Below are positions 42,679-51,874 of a stretch of DNA of 64,000 nt, piece after piece. A model generated the notes under the pieces. It saw only the letters and a list, made by a program, of their open reading frames with translations. It searched no databases and was not told the origin of the DNA. The DNA is taken from NCBI RefSeq assembly GCF_022538115.1, contig NZ_JAKZAL010000010.1:1-64000 (forward strand). Direction: 5' to 3'. Source of the DNA: Cognataquiflexum rubidum. Lineage in GTDB: Bacteria > Bacteroidota > Bacteroidia > Cytophagales > Cyclobacteriaceae. Within the stretch, counting starts at the first letter, position 1, and every line of letters begins with the position of its first letter. The position numbers and the translations under genes are program-made.

Positions 42679-45402
42679 TCAATTTGAACTCGCCGCCACC
42701 TGATGGATCGTATTCTGAATTAATCCAGTTATGTCTTTTCCCCTGTCATCTTTGACCCGGTATTGAATCTCCATGCCCCAGGTGGGCTTGATCTGGGGTA
42801 TGGTAAGCTTTATGGATTTTTTATCTTTCCCCAATTCTGCTTTGGTGACTGTCAATGTTTGTTCATTGTAGTGTTTTGAGCCATATTTTCTGGACCGCAA
42901 AAGATCCCAAGTTTTCACCGTGTAGTGTGCAGTATCAGCGACACTTCTTGCATCCAATTCGTCAGTAAAGTTTAGCTCCATGCCTTGGGTAGTTGCCTTG
43001 ATTCCGACAGGAATGACCATTGGCTGATCTACTTTTCTGATCCGGTAAAGTCCTCCCAACTGTGGTTGGGTGGAACCCCAGGCCGACAAGCCGCAAAGGT
43101 ATAGTTGTTCATCGCCCGGATTGAATCGACCGCGCATCACGCCTGTAGAAAATCTCGGTATCGGCAATTCATAGATTCCTCCCTGAACTTGCTCTCCTAT
43201 TTTTTCATAAGGGACTACAAAGACTTTTCCATAGCCATAGGAGAAGTTGAGGAGCTTTCCGTTCAGTGCTCCCCATTTTTTGCTATTTACCCACAAAAGC
43301 TCTGACGGTGATTGATCCCTTTCTCTATCTACCCATACCAATGGCAATTCCATTCCATTTTCAGTGCTGTCTGCCGGTGGATTATAGCCAAACATATTTC
43401 CATAAAACCCACCTTTTTTCACCCAATTGATCCGGTTCATAGGATTCCAATGGCCTTCTTGGTCAGTGACGATAAAGCTGCCGTCAGGATTGAGACAAAC
43501 TCCGTTTGCAGCCCTAAAACCGGAAGCAATAATCTCGGTCCGGAGTCCGTCAGCACTTACTTTGATCAAAGTTCCGTGCTGTGGCACTAATGCTTCCCTG
43601 GCGTGCCTTGCACTTTTTGCATAATAAAGGTTCCCTGCTTTATCCGCCTGAAGTCCCATGGCAAATTCATGGAAATGGTCCGTCACCTGATGGTCGTTGT
43701 TGAAACTTTCATAAAAGTCGGTTTCCCTATCTCCATTGAAATCATGAAGACGGACAATCTGATCCCTGCAGGTGATGAAAATTTCCTCGTTGATTACTTT
43801 TATCCCCAAAGGCTGAAACATGCCTGAGGCTATCCGTTGCCAGCTAAGTTTTCCCGAATTTTTTGTAAAACCCTCCACCAGCCAAACATCTCCGTCGGTA
43901 GAACAAATCACCCCTTTGTTGGAATCTTTGAAAAAGTCCAGCCCGCTTAATCTGAACTGATTCTTCCAAGGACTGTCAAAAGGCGGATTCATAATGTCCA
44001 CTTGAAAAGGACCTTCCTGCTCCCCTTGGAGGATTTCTGTGGTCAATTTTTGAGGATATCGGGCAGGACCTCCTTTGATCAGTGAATTCAAATCCTCAGG
44101 TGGGGCCGAAGTTTTTGAAAACTGCTGAAGTCCTTTCATCCCAGGTTTGGCGATCAGGATTTTAACCTTCACGGATTTTGAAGGAGTAAGTTCCATGACA
44201 GTAAATCCGCCCTGATTATTCAAAACAGCACCTTCACCCACGAGCGCAACAGATGTCCCACTTGGGGCAACTCTCATTTTCAAAGGTTTTTCTGATGGGG
44301 AAATATTTAAAGTCCGGGTGAAAACAGGTTGGTCATCTAATTTTTCCAATCCAAAGGTTTCTAAAACTTCCGCATTGCCAACTGTATAGAAAACAATCAC
44401 CCGATCTTGAAACTGATAAAGCCCTTTGTAATGCGCCCATTCCCGAGGCAAAGGTCCAAATTTTCTTTTGTCTCTGGCTGTAAACCTCGGGTCGGCGAAT
44501 GTCCCTGTGTTGGGATCTGCCCAAGCGGGAGCAACTGGATTTTCAAAATGCAGGTCCCCTACCGTTCGCGGTGAGATATTGTGACTTCCATTAAATAGAA
44601 TCGCTTCCCAATCAATAAATCCGTCACCTGTCCATGCTCCTGCAATTCTCATCAGGTCATGGTCAAACATCATCCAGGCATTTCCAGCTGCCACTCCACC
44701 TTTTCCCTGATCCAGTCTTATGGCTATTCCTTTATAGGCAAAATTGGCTTTACCAAGATTTTCATCCGGAAGAGGAGATGGCCCTGAGGATCGTTCTCTT
44801 TCAGGAGCATTCTGTCCGACCAATTCATAGGTATTGATCAAAAAATTCCCGTAGTCCATTTCTGCCCAAGGTTTAAATTCCTTGGGAGCGGGACCTGTAT
44901 TTGACCCGGTTGGCAAGCTGGCCAAATAAGCTGAATCGATTTCAAAGTACTGATCTGGATTTTCTTTTTCCAGAAAAGTTTCCCTCAGGTAATTGATGAT
45001 GTCATACTTCTCTACCGGAGTCAAATTGACTTGGGGAGGCATGGATCCATATCCTCGGGTAAGGGTTTGATAGATCGAATAGGGGTCTTTGCCCACTTTG
45101 AAAGTGTCTTCCCAAAATTTGAATGCCGTAGGAATCGATCCTACCTGTTCCGGGTTTCCGTGGCAATTGAAACAGGTATTATTGTAAATATGTCCCCCGG
45201 TTCTTATGGATTCGTCATGCCTGTCACCCAATGCAGTAAGAAGCCCTTTATGGTCAATGTCCTTTTCAAAGTCGGGAAGATCGGATTCTGAAAGAATAAA
45301 TCCTTGTACAGAATCCGTATTCTGATTTTCCTTTGCTTGTTTACAACCAAAAACAAGAAGTAAAAGGAGTATGTATTGAAGTACAATTTTGGGTCTATTC
45401 AT
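42679..45402 (-). CDS. c-type cytochrome lipoprotein with DUF6797-like and beta-propeller domains
   Basis: 907 residues. The lipobox is LLVFGC (Cys20). A cytochrome c domain at the N-terminus binds heme through CFNCH (77-81). The KGIAIRLDQGKGGVAAGNAW region fits DUF6797, and a six-bladed propeller with YAKSARHAREALVPQHG and ANGVCLNPDGSFIVTDQEG follows. A C-terminal beta domain ends the chain. It probably oxidises a sugar or related alcohol at the cell surface and passes electrons to heme, but the catalytic cofactor is not evident. It is downstream of the 1055-residue relative. Confidence 0.85.
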   Translation of the reverse strand: MNRPKIVLQYILLLLLVFGCKQAKENQNTDSVQGFILSESDLPDFEKDIDHKGLLTALGDRHDESIRTGGHIYNNTCFNCHGNPEQVGSIPTAFKFWEDTFKVGKDPYSIYQTLTRGYGSMPPQVNLTPVEKYDIINYLRETFLEKENPDQYFEIDSAYLASLPTGSNTGPAPKEFKPWAEMDYGNFLINTYELVGQNAPERERSSGPSPLPDENLGKANFAYKGIAIRLDQGKGGVAAGNAWMMFDHDLMRIAGAWTGDGFIDWEAILFNGSHNISPRTVGDLHFENPVAPAWADPNTGTFADPRFTARDKRKFGPLPREWAHYKGLYQFQDRVIVFYTVGNAEVLETFGLEKLDDQPVFTRTLNISPSEKPLKMRVAPSGTSVALVGEGAVLNNQGGFTVMELTPSKSVKVKILIAKPGMKGLQQFSKTSAPPEDLNSLIKGGPARYPQKLTTEILQGEQEGPFQVDIMNPPFDSPWKNQFRLSGLDFFKDSNKGVICSTDGDVWLVEGFTKNSGKLSWQRIASGMFQPLGIKVINEEIFITCRDQIVRLHDFNGDRETDFYESFNNDHQVTDHFHEFAMGLQADKAGNLYYAKSARHAREALVPQHGTLIKVSADGLRTEIIASGFRAANGVCLNPDGSFIVTDQEGHWNPMNRINWVKKGGFYGNMFGYNPPADSTENGMELPLVWVDRERDQSPSELLWVNSKKWGALNGKLLNFSYGYGKVFVVPYEKIGEQVQGGIYELPIPRFSTGVMRGRFNPGDEQLYLCGLSAWGSTQPQLGGLYRIRKVDQPMVIPVGIKATTQGMELNFTDELDARSVADTAHYTVKTWDLLRSRKYGSKHYNEQTLTVTKAELGKDKKSIKLTIPQIKPTWGMEIQYRVKDDRGKDITGLIQNTIHQVAASSN

Positions 45403-45463
45403 TTTGTGTCCCGGAAAATATCCTAAATCAAAAGCAAAATCATTGAATTTGGATTTAAAATGG

Positions 45464-45502
45464 TTATTGGGTTAATGGGTTATTTGGTTAATGGTTATTT
45501 GG
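45464..45502 (-). repeat. TTATTGGG/TTAATGGG octamer array
   Basis: Five units, four of 8 bp and one of 7. On the coding strand (CCCAATAA) they lie about 60 nt upstream of ATG 45402. Confidence 0.78.
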
Positions 45503-45548
45503 ATAACTGATTTTGGATTGGATCAATCTTCTCACGAATTCATTTAAA

Positions 45549-45581
45549 AGACCTTCGAGGTTCAAGAAAACCTAAAAGGTC
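45549..45581. terminator. Hairpin, possible terminator between cytochrome genes
   Basis: AGACCTTCGAGGTT and AACCTAAAAGGTCT pair at 12 of 14 positions with a short loop. A-rich sequence lies on the left side, giving a short T-run on the minus strand. Confidence 0.45.
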
Positions 45582-45583
45582 TT

Positions 45584-45685
45584 ATCTCTTGCTTCTTGCC
45601 TCTCGCTCCTCTTTTACCTCCAACTTCCAATCTTCCCACTTCCCAACATCCAAACATCCTAACATCCCTCTTCCCAACTTCCTAT
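45584..45685 (-). repeat. Heptamer then octamer arrays after the 1055-residue gene
   Basis: Five 7-bp units (ATCTCTT, GCTTCTT, GCCTCTC and two more) at 45584-45618 are followed by eight 8-bp units (AACTTCCA, ATCTTCCC, ACATCCAA type) at 45622-45685. The last unit overlaps the stop codon at 45682. Confidence 0.8.
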
Positions 45686-48600
45686 TTCTCCATCGGATGC
45701 TCTTTGAGTAATTCAGATGGTGAATAGAATCCCTTTTTGTCAGCAACCTTGGCTCTGACTTCTTTTACCTGATCAGGCCTTATGGGCGGAGCTTCATTGC
45801 CAAATGAGTTTCTCACATAAGTCAATACTGCGGCGATTTCATTGTCGTTGAGCATGCCTTCGTAAGGTGTCATCGGTACCTGCCCGGGATATTCCCTACC
45901 CGATACTGTGATCGGTCCCATCAATCCTTTAAGCACGATCTTAATCAAACGCTCCTCACTGCCCAATACCCAAGGGGTACCCACGAGAGGTGGAAACAAA
46001 GAAGCAGAAAGTCCACGTCCGTCATTTTGGTGACAGGTACTGCAAAATCCGTCTCTCGCATAGATTTCTTTACCCATGTTATACAGTTCGAGGTCGCTGC
46101 CGGTCAACTTGGACTTGATGGTTTCCTCTTTTTTCTCTCTCACTGAAAGTCCATTGATATGGGCTACGGCAGCTTCATGTGCATGAATAGACCATTTGTC
46201 CAAAGGCATTTTTTCTGCTTCCGCCAATATCGGCAGTCCCTTTTCCCTTGGCAACCAAGATGCTGCCACGATAGCTTCCAAGCGAACTCTGCTATTTTCA
46301 TCTTTGACTGCTTGCATCAGCAAATTGGCCTGGTCATTTACCTGATGTCCTGAGTAGCGCAACACCCTTACAGCTGCTGTCCTTGCTCTGAAATCCTTGG
46401 CCTGAAGCAATTGCTTCAGTAATTTTTGGTCAACTTTATTCAATCCCCAACTTACCCAAAGCCCTTCCAAAAGGTAATGTTCGTAGTTAGGATCATTTTT
46501 GTCCAACTTTGAAACCCAATATTCAATCGCAGGGAGCACTTCTTTTGGATCTCTTCCTCTAAGTTCACGTCGGGTTCGGTATCGTGTCCTGAATTCAGGT
46601 AATTTCAAATTATCAAGCAATTCAGGGATGGTAGCACCATACACTTTCGCAGGAGTGACCAAAGGACGGGAAGGATAGGTAATCCTGTAAACCCTTCCAT
46701 GGACGTGGTCACGGAGCGGGTCACGGGCATTGTGCTGCATGTGTCCGATCAGAACATTGTGCCAATCGATAAAATAAAGTGAACCGTCAGGAGCAAACTC
46801 CATGTCCACAGGACGGAAATTACGGTCAGATCCTTTCACAATATCTTGTCGGAATTTGGTGATAAAACCGGTCCCGTCATCCAAAACCTGATGCTGCTTC
46901 ATCCCCAAAAACCCGATGGTATTGGCGATCAGCATATCACCCTGTACTTCCTCCGGGAAGTGTCTGCTCGAAACAAATTCCAAACCCGAAGTCGGGCGGA
47001 CTTTATGCGCTTCTTCGATCAGGTTTTCGGATTTATGGGTAGCTTCACCATATCTCGGCAATACCGATCCCGGCATCATCCACCTCACATCCGGTCCTGA
47101 AGTTTCGGCAAAGAAATTTTGCCCCCAATCGTCAAAAGCAATTCCCCAAGGATTGGGTATCGACAACTGTGCGGTCCGCTCAAGATGGCTTCTAGCAGGA
47201 TTGAATCTGTAAAATCCGCCATTTGTCGCCCGGACTGGGCCATAAGACGTTTCCACGTTGGTATGCAAAAAGACTCCCTCAGCCATGTATATGGATCCGG
47301 ACGGATCTGCAGCGAAAGCCGAAATCACGTGGTGCGTATCGTGGTCATCAAATCCGCTTAGAAGTGTTTCAATCTTGTCAGCTTTGTCATCCCCATCTGT
47401 GTCAATCAGGATTTTGAGGTTGGTGCCCTGGGAGATATATACCCCCTCAGGAGCAATCTCAAAACCCATTATCAGGTGCAAGCCGTCGGCAAAAATGATT
47501 TGCTTGTCCGCTTTGCCGTCATTATTGGTATCTTCCAAGATGATGAGCTTGTCATTTGGTCTGGCATCTCCAGGCCTGTAATGCGGGTAACTCGGAACAG
47601 TGGCTACCCACAGTCTGCCTTTGTTGTCAAAGCTCATCTGCACAGGATTGGCCAAGTCAGGGAATTCCACTTCTGAAGCAAAAAGCTCGATTTTGTAACC
47701 TTCGGGAACAGTAAGTTTGTCCAAAGCATCCTGACCGTAGAGGTATTCTGTACTTCCGTTTTGTTCGGGATTGTAATTGGTCTCTACAGGAGGCAATGTC
47801 CTGGTATTTTTGTCTGCTGCGGCCAGATCCATTTTCTCCCCTTTTGCTGCTTTCCAGATGGCCTCATCACGGATGGCAGTCATCTGACGGATTTTTTCCA
47901 ATTCTGCAGGATAATTATCAGGGCCAAACGGAGCGTACCGGCGACCAAAAACATGGACCCCGTTGGGGATTTTGTAATCATTGTGCCACATCCAGTTTTT
48001 CTCCATTACCATATCATGGATTAAAGTGCGGTGTTCTTCCGCTTTTGGATTATCATCCCCAAAAACAACATCGGCAAGCAAAACTGCCAATTTTTTATAT
48101 CCTTCTTCATTCAACTGAGAACCGTCAATAGTCAAAGGTTCTGAACTCGAATCATACCATTCCTGTGAGGGAGTAAATGCGTCCACAAAAAGGACTTTAT
48201 TCTTTTCAGAAACCTCCTTCATCGCTTGGGTATATAGCGCTAGGTTTTCATTTTCCTTTTTGCCATTTGGCAAATCCCGGATCTCAGAAAGGTCCTCAAA
48301 AGCTATGGGAGAAATGATGGCAAGTTTTGGTGCGGATTTGCCGTTATACTGCTGCTTGAGGGTATGCTTGATAAAAGCATCGAGTTCGCCTTTGTAATTG
48401 TCAAGTCCATCTACACCCTGAAAAGACTCATTATATCCAAAAAACGCCAAAATCACATCAGCCTGATGTCTGGTAAGCCACTCATCAGGAGATTCAAAAT
48501 GACCCTCAGAACCAGACTTGTTAGCATATTCAGTCTGGAATTCTTCTGCTCCGGGAAATGCCCAAGGAGACTCTCTGCCCGAATGCGGTCTGAATCCCGG

Positions 48601-48849
48601 GGTGTTGCCCCCATCTGCCATATTCCTGATATATAGCAAGCTGTCCGGATAACGTACATGCATTTCTGTCTCAAACTGCCCATATTCCATCATCCTCGAG
48701 GCAAGGTTGTTACCAATCAGGATAATGTGGGAGCCTTTGTTAAAATCAAGTGAATCGGATTTTTTGCATTGGTAAAAAATGGTGGAGACTAACAAAATCA
48801 GGGTGATTGTCAGCAATCTTTTGATGCTGTTTTTGATTGGGTTTATCAT
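45682..48849 (-). CDS. SGNH-like plus propeller plus HEAT plus cytochrome c fusion protein (PVC-type)
   Basis: 1055 residues. An N-terminal membrane or lipid signal (Cys28, lipobox not canonical) is followed by an SGNH-like domain (about 35-270) with IIGNNLASRM-like and FGYNESFQG blocks; the usual catalytic Ser is not obvious. A membrane-bound dehydrogenase-type propeller follows (about 375-730; LANPVQMSFDNKGRLWVA, VDMEFAPDGSLYFIDW), then HEAT-like helices (about 750-900) and a C-terminal cytochrome c with CSTCH at 936-940 and likely axial Met993. This layout is best known from Planctomycetes and relatives. It probably oxidises sugars and donates electrons to heme. Confidence 0.88.
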   Translation of the reverse strand: MINPIKNSIKRLLTITLILLVSTIFYQCKKSDSLDFNKGSHIILIGNNLASRMMEYGQFETEMHVRYPDSLLYIRNMADGGNTPGFRPHSGRESPWAFPGAEEFQTEYANKSGSEGHFESPDEWLTRHQADVILAFFGYNESFQGVDGLDNYKGELDAFIKHTLKQQYNGKSAPKLAIISPIAFEDLSEIRDLPNGKKENENLALYTQAMKEVSEKNKVLFVDAFTPSQEWYDSSSEPLTIDGSQLNEEGYKKLAVLLADVVFGDDNPKAEEHRTLIHDMVMEKNWMWHNDYKIPNGVHVFGRRYAPFGPDNYPAELEKIRQMTAIRDEAIWKAAKGEKMDLAAADKNTRTLPPVETNYNPEQNGSTEYLYGQDALDKLTVPEGYKIELFASEVEFPDLANPVQMSFDNKGRLWVATVPSYPHYRPGDARPNDKLIILEDTNNDGKADKQIIFADGLHLIMGFEIAPEGVYISQGTNLKILIDTDGDDKADKIETLLSGFDDHDTHHVISAFAADPSGSIYMAEGVFLHTNVETSYGPVRATNGGFYRFNPARSHLERTAQLSIPNPWGIAFDDWGQNFFAETSGPDVRWMMPGSVLPRYGEATHKSENLIEEAHKVRPTSGLEFVSSRHFPEEVQGDMLIANTIGFLGMKQHQVLDDGTGFITKFRQDIVKGSDRNFRPVDMEFAPDGSLYFIDWHNVLIGHMQHNARDPLRDHVHGRVYRITYPSRPLVTPAKVYGATIPELLDNLKLPEFRTRYRTRRELRGRDPKEVLPAIEYWVSKLDKNDPNYEHYLLEGLWVSWGLNKVDQKLLKQLLQAKDFRARTAAVRVLRYSGHQVNDQANLLMQAVKDENSRVRLEAIVAASWLPREKGLPILAEAEKMPLDKWSIHAHEAAVAHINGLSVREKKEETIKSKLTGSDLELYNMGKEIYARDGFCSTCHQNDGRGLSASLFPPLVGTPWVLGSEERLIKIVLKGLMGPITVSGREYPGQVPMTPYEGMLNDNEIAAVLTYVRNSFGNEAPPIRPDQVKEVRAKVADKKGFYSPSELLKEHPMEK

Positions 48850-49169
48850 ATTGTGCTTTCCTTTAATATGTATTGCTCTTGAGGGTTCTCTAGTGCTTTG
48901 GTGGTTTTTCGAATGTTAAAAGTTTTTTTTAATTCCCGCTTTTCTATCCTGTGTTGTCCTGTTTGAGGGAGGAACTCGATTGGTGAATTTCCCTTTAAGG
49001 TATAAACAGAGAATTCAAATAGCAAACAGGAATTGGCAGTCGGTAAAAAGCATTTTTGAATATTCTGTAGAAAAAGAGAAACGTGAAGGTACAGGATGGA
49101 TTTTTATCTAAAAGAGAAGAAAATTAGGATTGAAATTTCATTATCAATTCAATTGCGTTAAATTTTAAG
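48850..49169. other. Divergent promoter region between the two cytochrome gene runs
   Basis: 320 bp separating the minus-strand SGNH-cytochrome gene and the plus-strand DUF1549 gene. No repeat array, strong hairpin or coding remnant was seen. Regulation of both arms of the cluster presumably acts here. Confidence 0.5.
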
Positions 49170-51551
49170 ATGATTTCAGAAGGCTTTTGGCTTTGGCAGT
49201 TTTTGGGAAGGCTCCATCCTATGGTGGTGCATTTTCCTATTGCTTTGCTGCTTTTTGGTGCTATACTGGAATTGTTTACAATTGGCAAATTCCAATCCAA
49301 ATTACGGCCCGGAATCAACCTGATGGTTATGGCAGGGGCTGCCTCCGTACTGATCGCGGCTGTCTTTGGTCTTTTGCTTGCCAACAATGAATCTGTGGAA
49401 GGCGAACTGCTTGATCTTCACCGATGGTTAGGAATTGGATCTGCCATTTTTAGTGTAGCTGTACTTTACTTTTTGAATCAGGTTGGGAAGAAAAACCAAA
49501 CCGCAAAAATCAAAGCGTATCGGACAGTGCTATTTATAGCCGCATTTGGAGTCGCAATCTCAGGACATTTTGGAGCGTCGCTCACCCATGGAGAAGATTT
49601 TTTGACTGAAACTTTCCCTTGGAATAACAGCAATGCTTATGATTCCGGCAGTTTTGACTTGGCTGCTTACGAAAGTGGCGCATCGGGATTCAGTGCCGAA
49701 AAAGAAATGCAGTTGATTGGGGAAGTTAGGACTGTCTTGGCTCACAACTGCTACAAATGTCACAGCGGCGCAAAGACCGAAGGGGAATTGAGGTTGGATG
49801 AAAGGGAGTTTGTCTTCCAAGGGGGAGAATCAGGTGCTGTTATTTCACCCGGAGATCCTGATGAAAGTGAACTTTTCCGCAGGATCAACTTGCCAAAAAA
49901 CCACAAAGATGTCATGCCCTCCAAAGGAAAACATTTGAGTAAGGAGGAAATTGACCTGATCGGTTTTTGGATTGCAAAAGGCGCACCTTGGCCCGATGGA
50001 GCCGCGCAAAAAAGCGTGTATCGGGTCGCTGAATTGGCACCAAGAAAACCAACACTCCCGCCTGCCACAGCAGGACTTGAAAATCCCATCGACCTTTGGG
50101 TGAATACTTATTTCGAAGAAAATGAGCTTACTTGGCAAGCACCTGTCGATGACAGAACTTACCTCCGCAGAATCTACCTCGATGTGGTAGGATTGGTTCC
50201 AAGCCCTGAAGAATTGGAATTGTTTACTACCGATTCCAATCCAGACAAAAGAGCGGTTTGGCTTCGCAAGCTGCTTGATAGAAACAATGACTACGCTACC
50301 CATTGGCTGACATTTTGGAATGATGCCTTGCGAAATGACTACACCGGAACCGGATACATCACCAATGGTCGCTACAACATTACCGATTGGCTCTACAAAT
50401 CCCTGCAAACCAACAAGTCCTACGATGTTTTTGTCAAAGAATTATTGAATCCTACCGATGCTTCCAAAGGATTTATCGAGGGAATCAGGTGGAGAGGAAC
50501 AGTCAATGCAAGCCAACGAACTGAAATGCAGGCCGCCCAAAATGTGGGTCAGGTGATCTTGGGACTCAACCTCAAATGTGCTTCCTGCCACGACAGCTTT
50601 ATCAGCGATTGGAAATTGGAGGAGGCCTATGCCTTCGCAAATATTTTTGCGGACACCACTTTGGAAGTCAGCAGGTGCGAAAAACCGATCGGAAAATTGG
50701 CAAGTACCAAGATCCTTTGGGAAGAGCTTGGCGAGATGGACAGCAGCGCCACACGCGTAGAAAAGTTGAAGCAGTTATCAGAATACCTTGTCCAACCGGC
50801 CAACGGAAGAATGTACCGCACCATCGTCAACCGCATCTGGAAGCAGATGATGGGCCGCGGCATGGTCGAGCCCGTGGACGAAATGGACAATGAACCTTGG
50901 AGCCAAGACCTGTTGGATTGGCTCGCTTCGGATTTTGTAGAAAACAATTACGATCTCAAGGAATTGATTTTCCTGATTGGCACTTCCAAAATCTACCAAT
51001 CGCCTTCATACGGAGTAAAAAGCCCGGACATCTTCCTAGCCGAGGATTATGTGTTTGCGGGAATGGTCCGGCGGAGGATGACTGCCGAGCAATTCTCTGA
51101 TGCGGTCAGTCAGGTTTTCAGTCCAGTTTTTGAGGAAAAAGACCTCAAATACAATCCAAGTCAGCTTCTCACTGAGCAAAGTTCAGACATAAGCTATACT
51201 CGGGCTTCCTTGGTAGCAAACAACAGCTTTCTAACCGCTCTCGGTAGACCAAACCGGGAGATTGTTTCCACTAATCGGGATTCACAAGCAAGTTTGCTGC
51301 AGGCTTTGGAATTGACCAATGGAGAGCGATTGAACACCGTTTTGGAAAAGGGGGCAGCTCAATGGAAAGAAAAATACCAAGACGGGCCGACCATTATAAA
51401 GGAGGTTTACAACAAAGCATTGCTCCGAAAACCAAGCAAAAAGGAAAGTGAAATCGCATTGGCGGCTTTGGGAAACTCTCCGGATGTGGGTCAGATACAG
51501 GATTTCTTTTGGGCAATTGTATTATTACCTGAATTCCAATTGATCTATTAA
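49170..51551 (+). CDS. Membrane cytochrome with DUF2231-like, PSCyt1, DUF1549 and DUF1553 domains
   Basis: 793 residues. Four transmembrane helices (about 18-38, 52-72, 84-104, 118-135) begin LHPMVVHFPIALLL, like DUF2231. A Planctomycete-type cytochrome domain carries CYKCH at 194-198 with LRLDERE and PGDPDESELFRR. The DUF1549 domain (about 305-515) starts LWVNTYFEENELTW and contains a second heme-type motif CASCH at 470-474. The DUF1553 domain runs to the C-terminus (NRIWKQMMGRGMVEPVDEMD, RRRMTAEQFSD). It pairs with the DUF1501 gene that follows, a pairing typical of Planctomycetes. Likely role: membrane-bound electron transfer for exported oxidoreductases. Confidence 0.9.
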   Translation: MISEGFWLWQFLGRLHPMVVHFPIALLLFGAILELFTIGKFQSKLRPGINLMVMAGAASVLIAAVFGLLLANNESVEGELLDLHRWLGIGSAIFSVAVLYFLNQVGKKNQTAKIKAYRTVLFIAAFGVAISGHFGASLTHGEDFLTETFPWNNSNAYDSGSFDLAAYESGASGFSAEKEMQLIGEVRTVLAHNCYKCHSGAKTEGELRLDEREFVFQGGESGAVISPGDPDESELFRRINLPKNHKDVMPSKGKHLSKEEIDLIGFWIAKGAPWPDGAAQKSVYRVAELAPRKPTLPPATAGLENPIDLWVNTYFEENELTWQAPVDDRTYLRRIYLDVVGLVPSPEELELFTTDSNPDKRAVWLRKLLDRNNDYATHWLTFWNDALRNDYTGTGYITNGRYNITDWLYKSLQTNKSYDVFVKELLNPTDASKGFIEGIRWRGTVNASQRTEMQAAQNVGQVILGLNLKCASCHDSFISDWKLEEAYAFANIFADTTLEVSRCEKPIGKLASTKILWEELGEMDSSATRVEKLKQLSEYLVQPANGRMYRTIVNRIWKQMMGRGMVEPVDEMDNEPWSQDLLDWLASDFVENNYDLKELIFLIGTSKIYQSPSYGVKSPDIFLAEDYVFAGMVRRRMTAEQFSDAVSQVFSPVFEEKDLKYNPSQLLTEQSSDISYTRASLVANNSFLTALGRPNREIVSTNRDSQASLLQALELTNGERLNTVLEKGAAQWKEKYQDGPTIIKEVYNKALLRKPSKKESEIALAALGNSPDVGQIQDFFWAIVLLPEFQLIY

Positions 51552-51649
51552 CTCAACTTTAAAAATTAAGAAAGAGATGTCGAATTGCAGATTTGATTCA
51601 TCCATACCTTAGGGAAGTAAAAACAATTTTGAAGAATTACCAGCGAACT

Positions 51650-51798
51650 CACGTCCCTTTAGGGACAAAATATAGGTAGCAACAGTTCGATTATGGAGAT
51701 TTCCCGTGCCTTTAGGTACGGAATATATGTTGTACCTAAAGGCACAAAATGGGCTTTATTGTCATCCGGTTCTACCCATATAAAATCCCTACGGGATT
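51650..51798. repeat. Interspersed repeat with GTGCCTTTAGGTAC inverted pair
   Basis: GTCCCTTTAGGGAC, then GTGCCTTTAGGTAC (51706-51719) and its exact reverse complement (51732-51745) across 12 nt, then CCCTACGGG. The sequence style (ACGTCCCTTTAGGGACAAAATAT) is that of short hairpin repeats scattered in Bacteroidota genomes. It fills most of a 323-bp gap inside the operon. Confidence 0.75.
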
Positions 51799-51874
51799 AC
51801 TGATTAAATTAATCTTGAGAATTTAGAAGTTATTACAGAATTCAAAATACGAGAGAAAGAAAACAAATGGCAAT

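Noticed and set aside
45682-48849. Considered as two genes (SGNH lipase and propeller-cytochrome) joined by a sequencing error
   Set aside because: The frame is continuous with a plausible linker, and similar fusions are known in this protein type.
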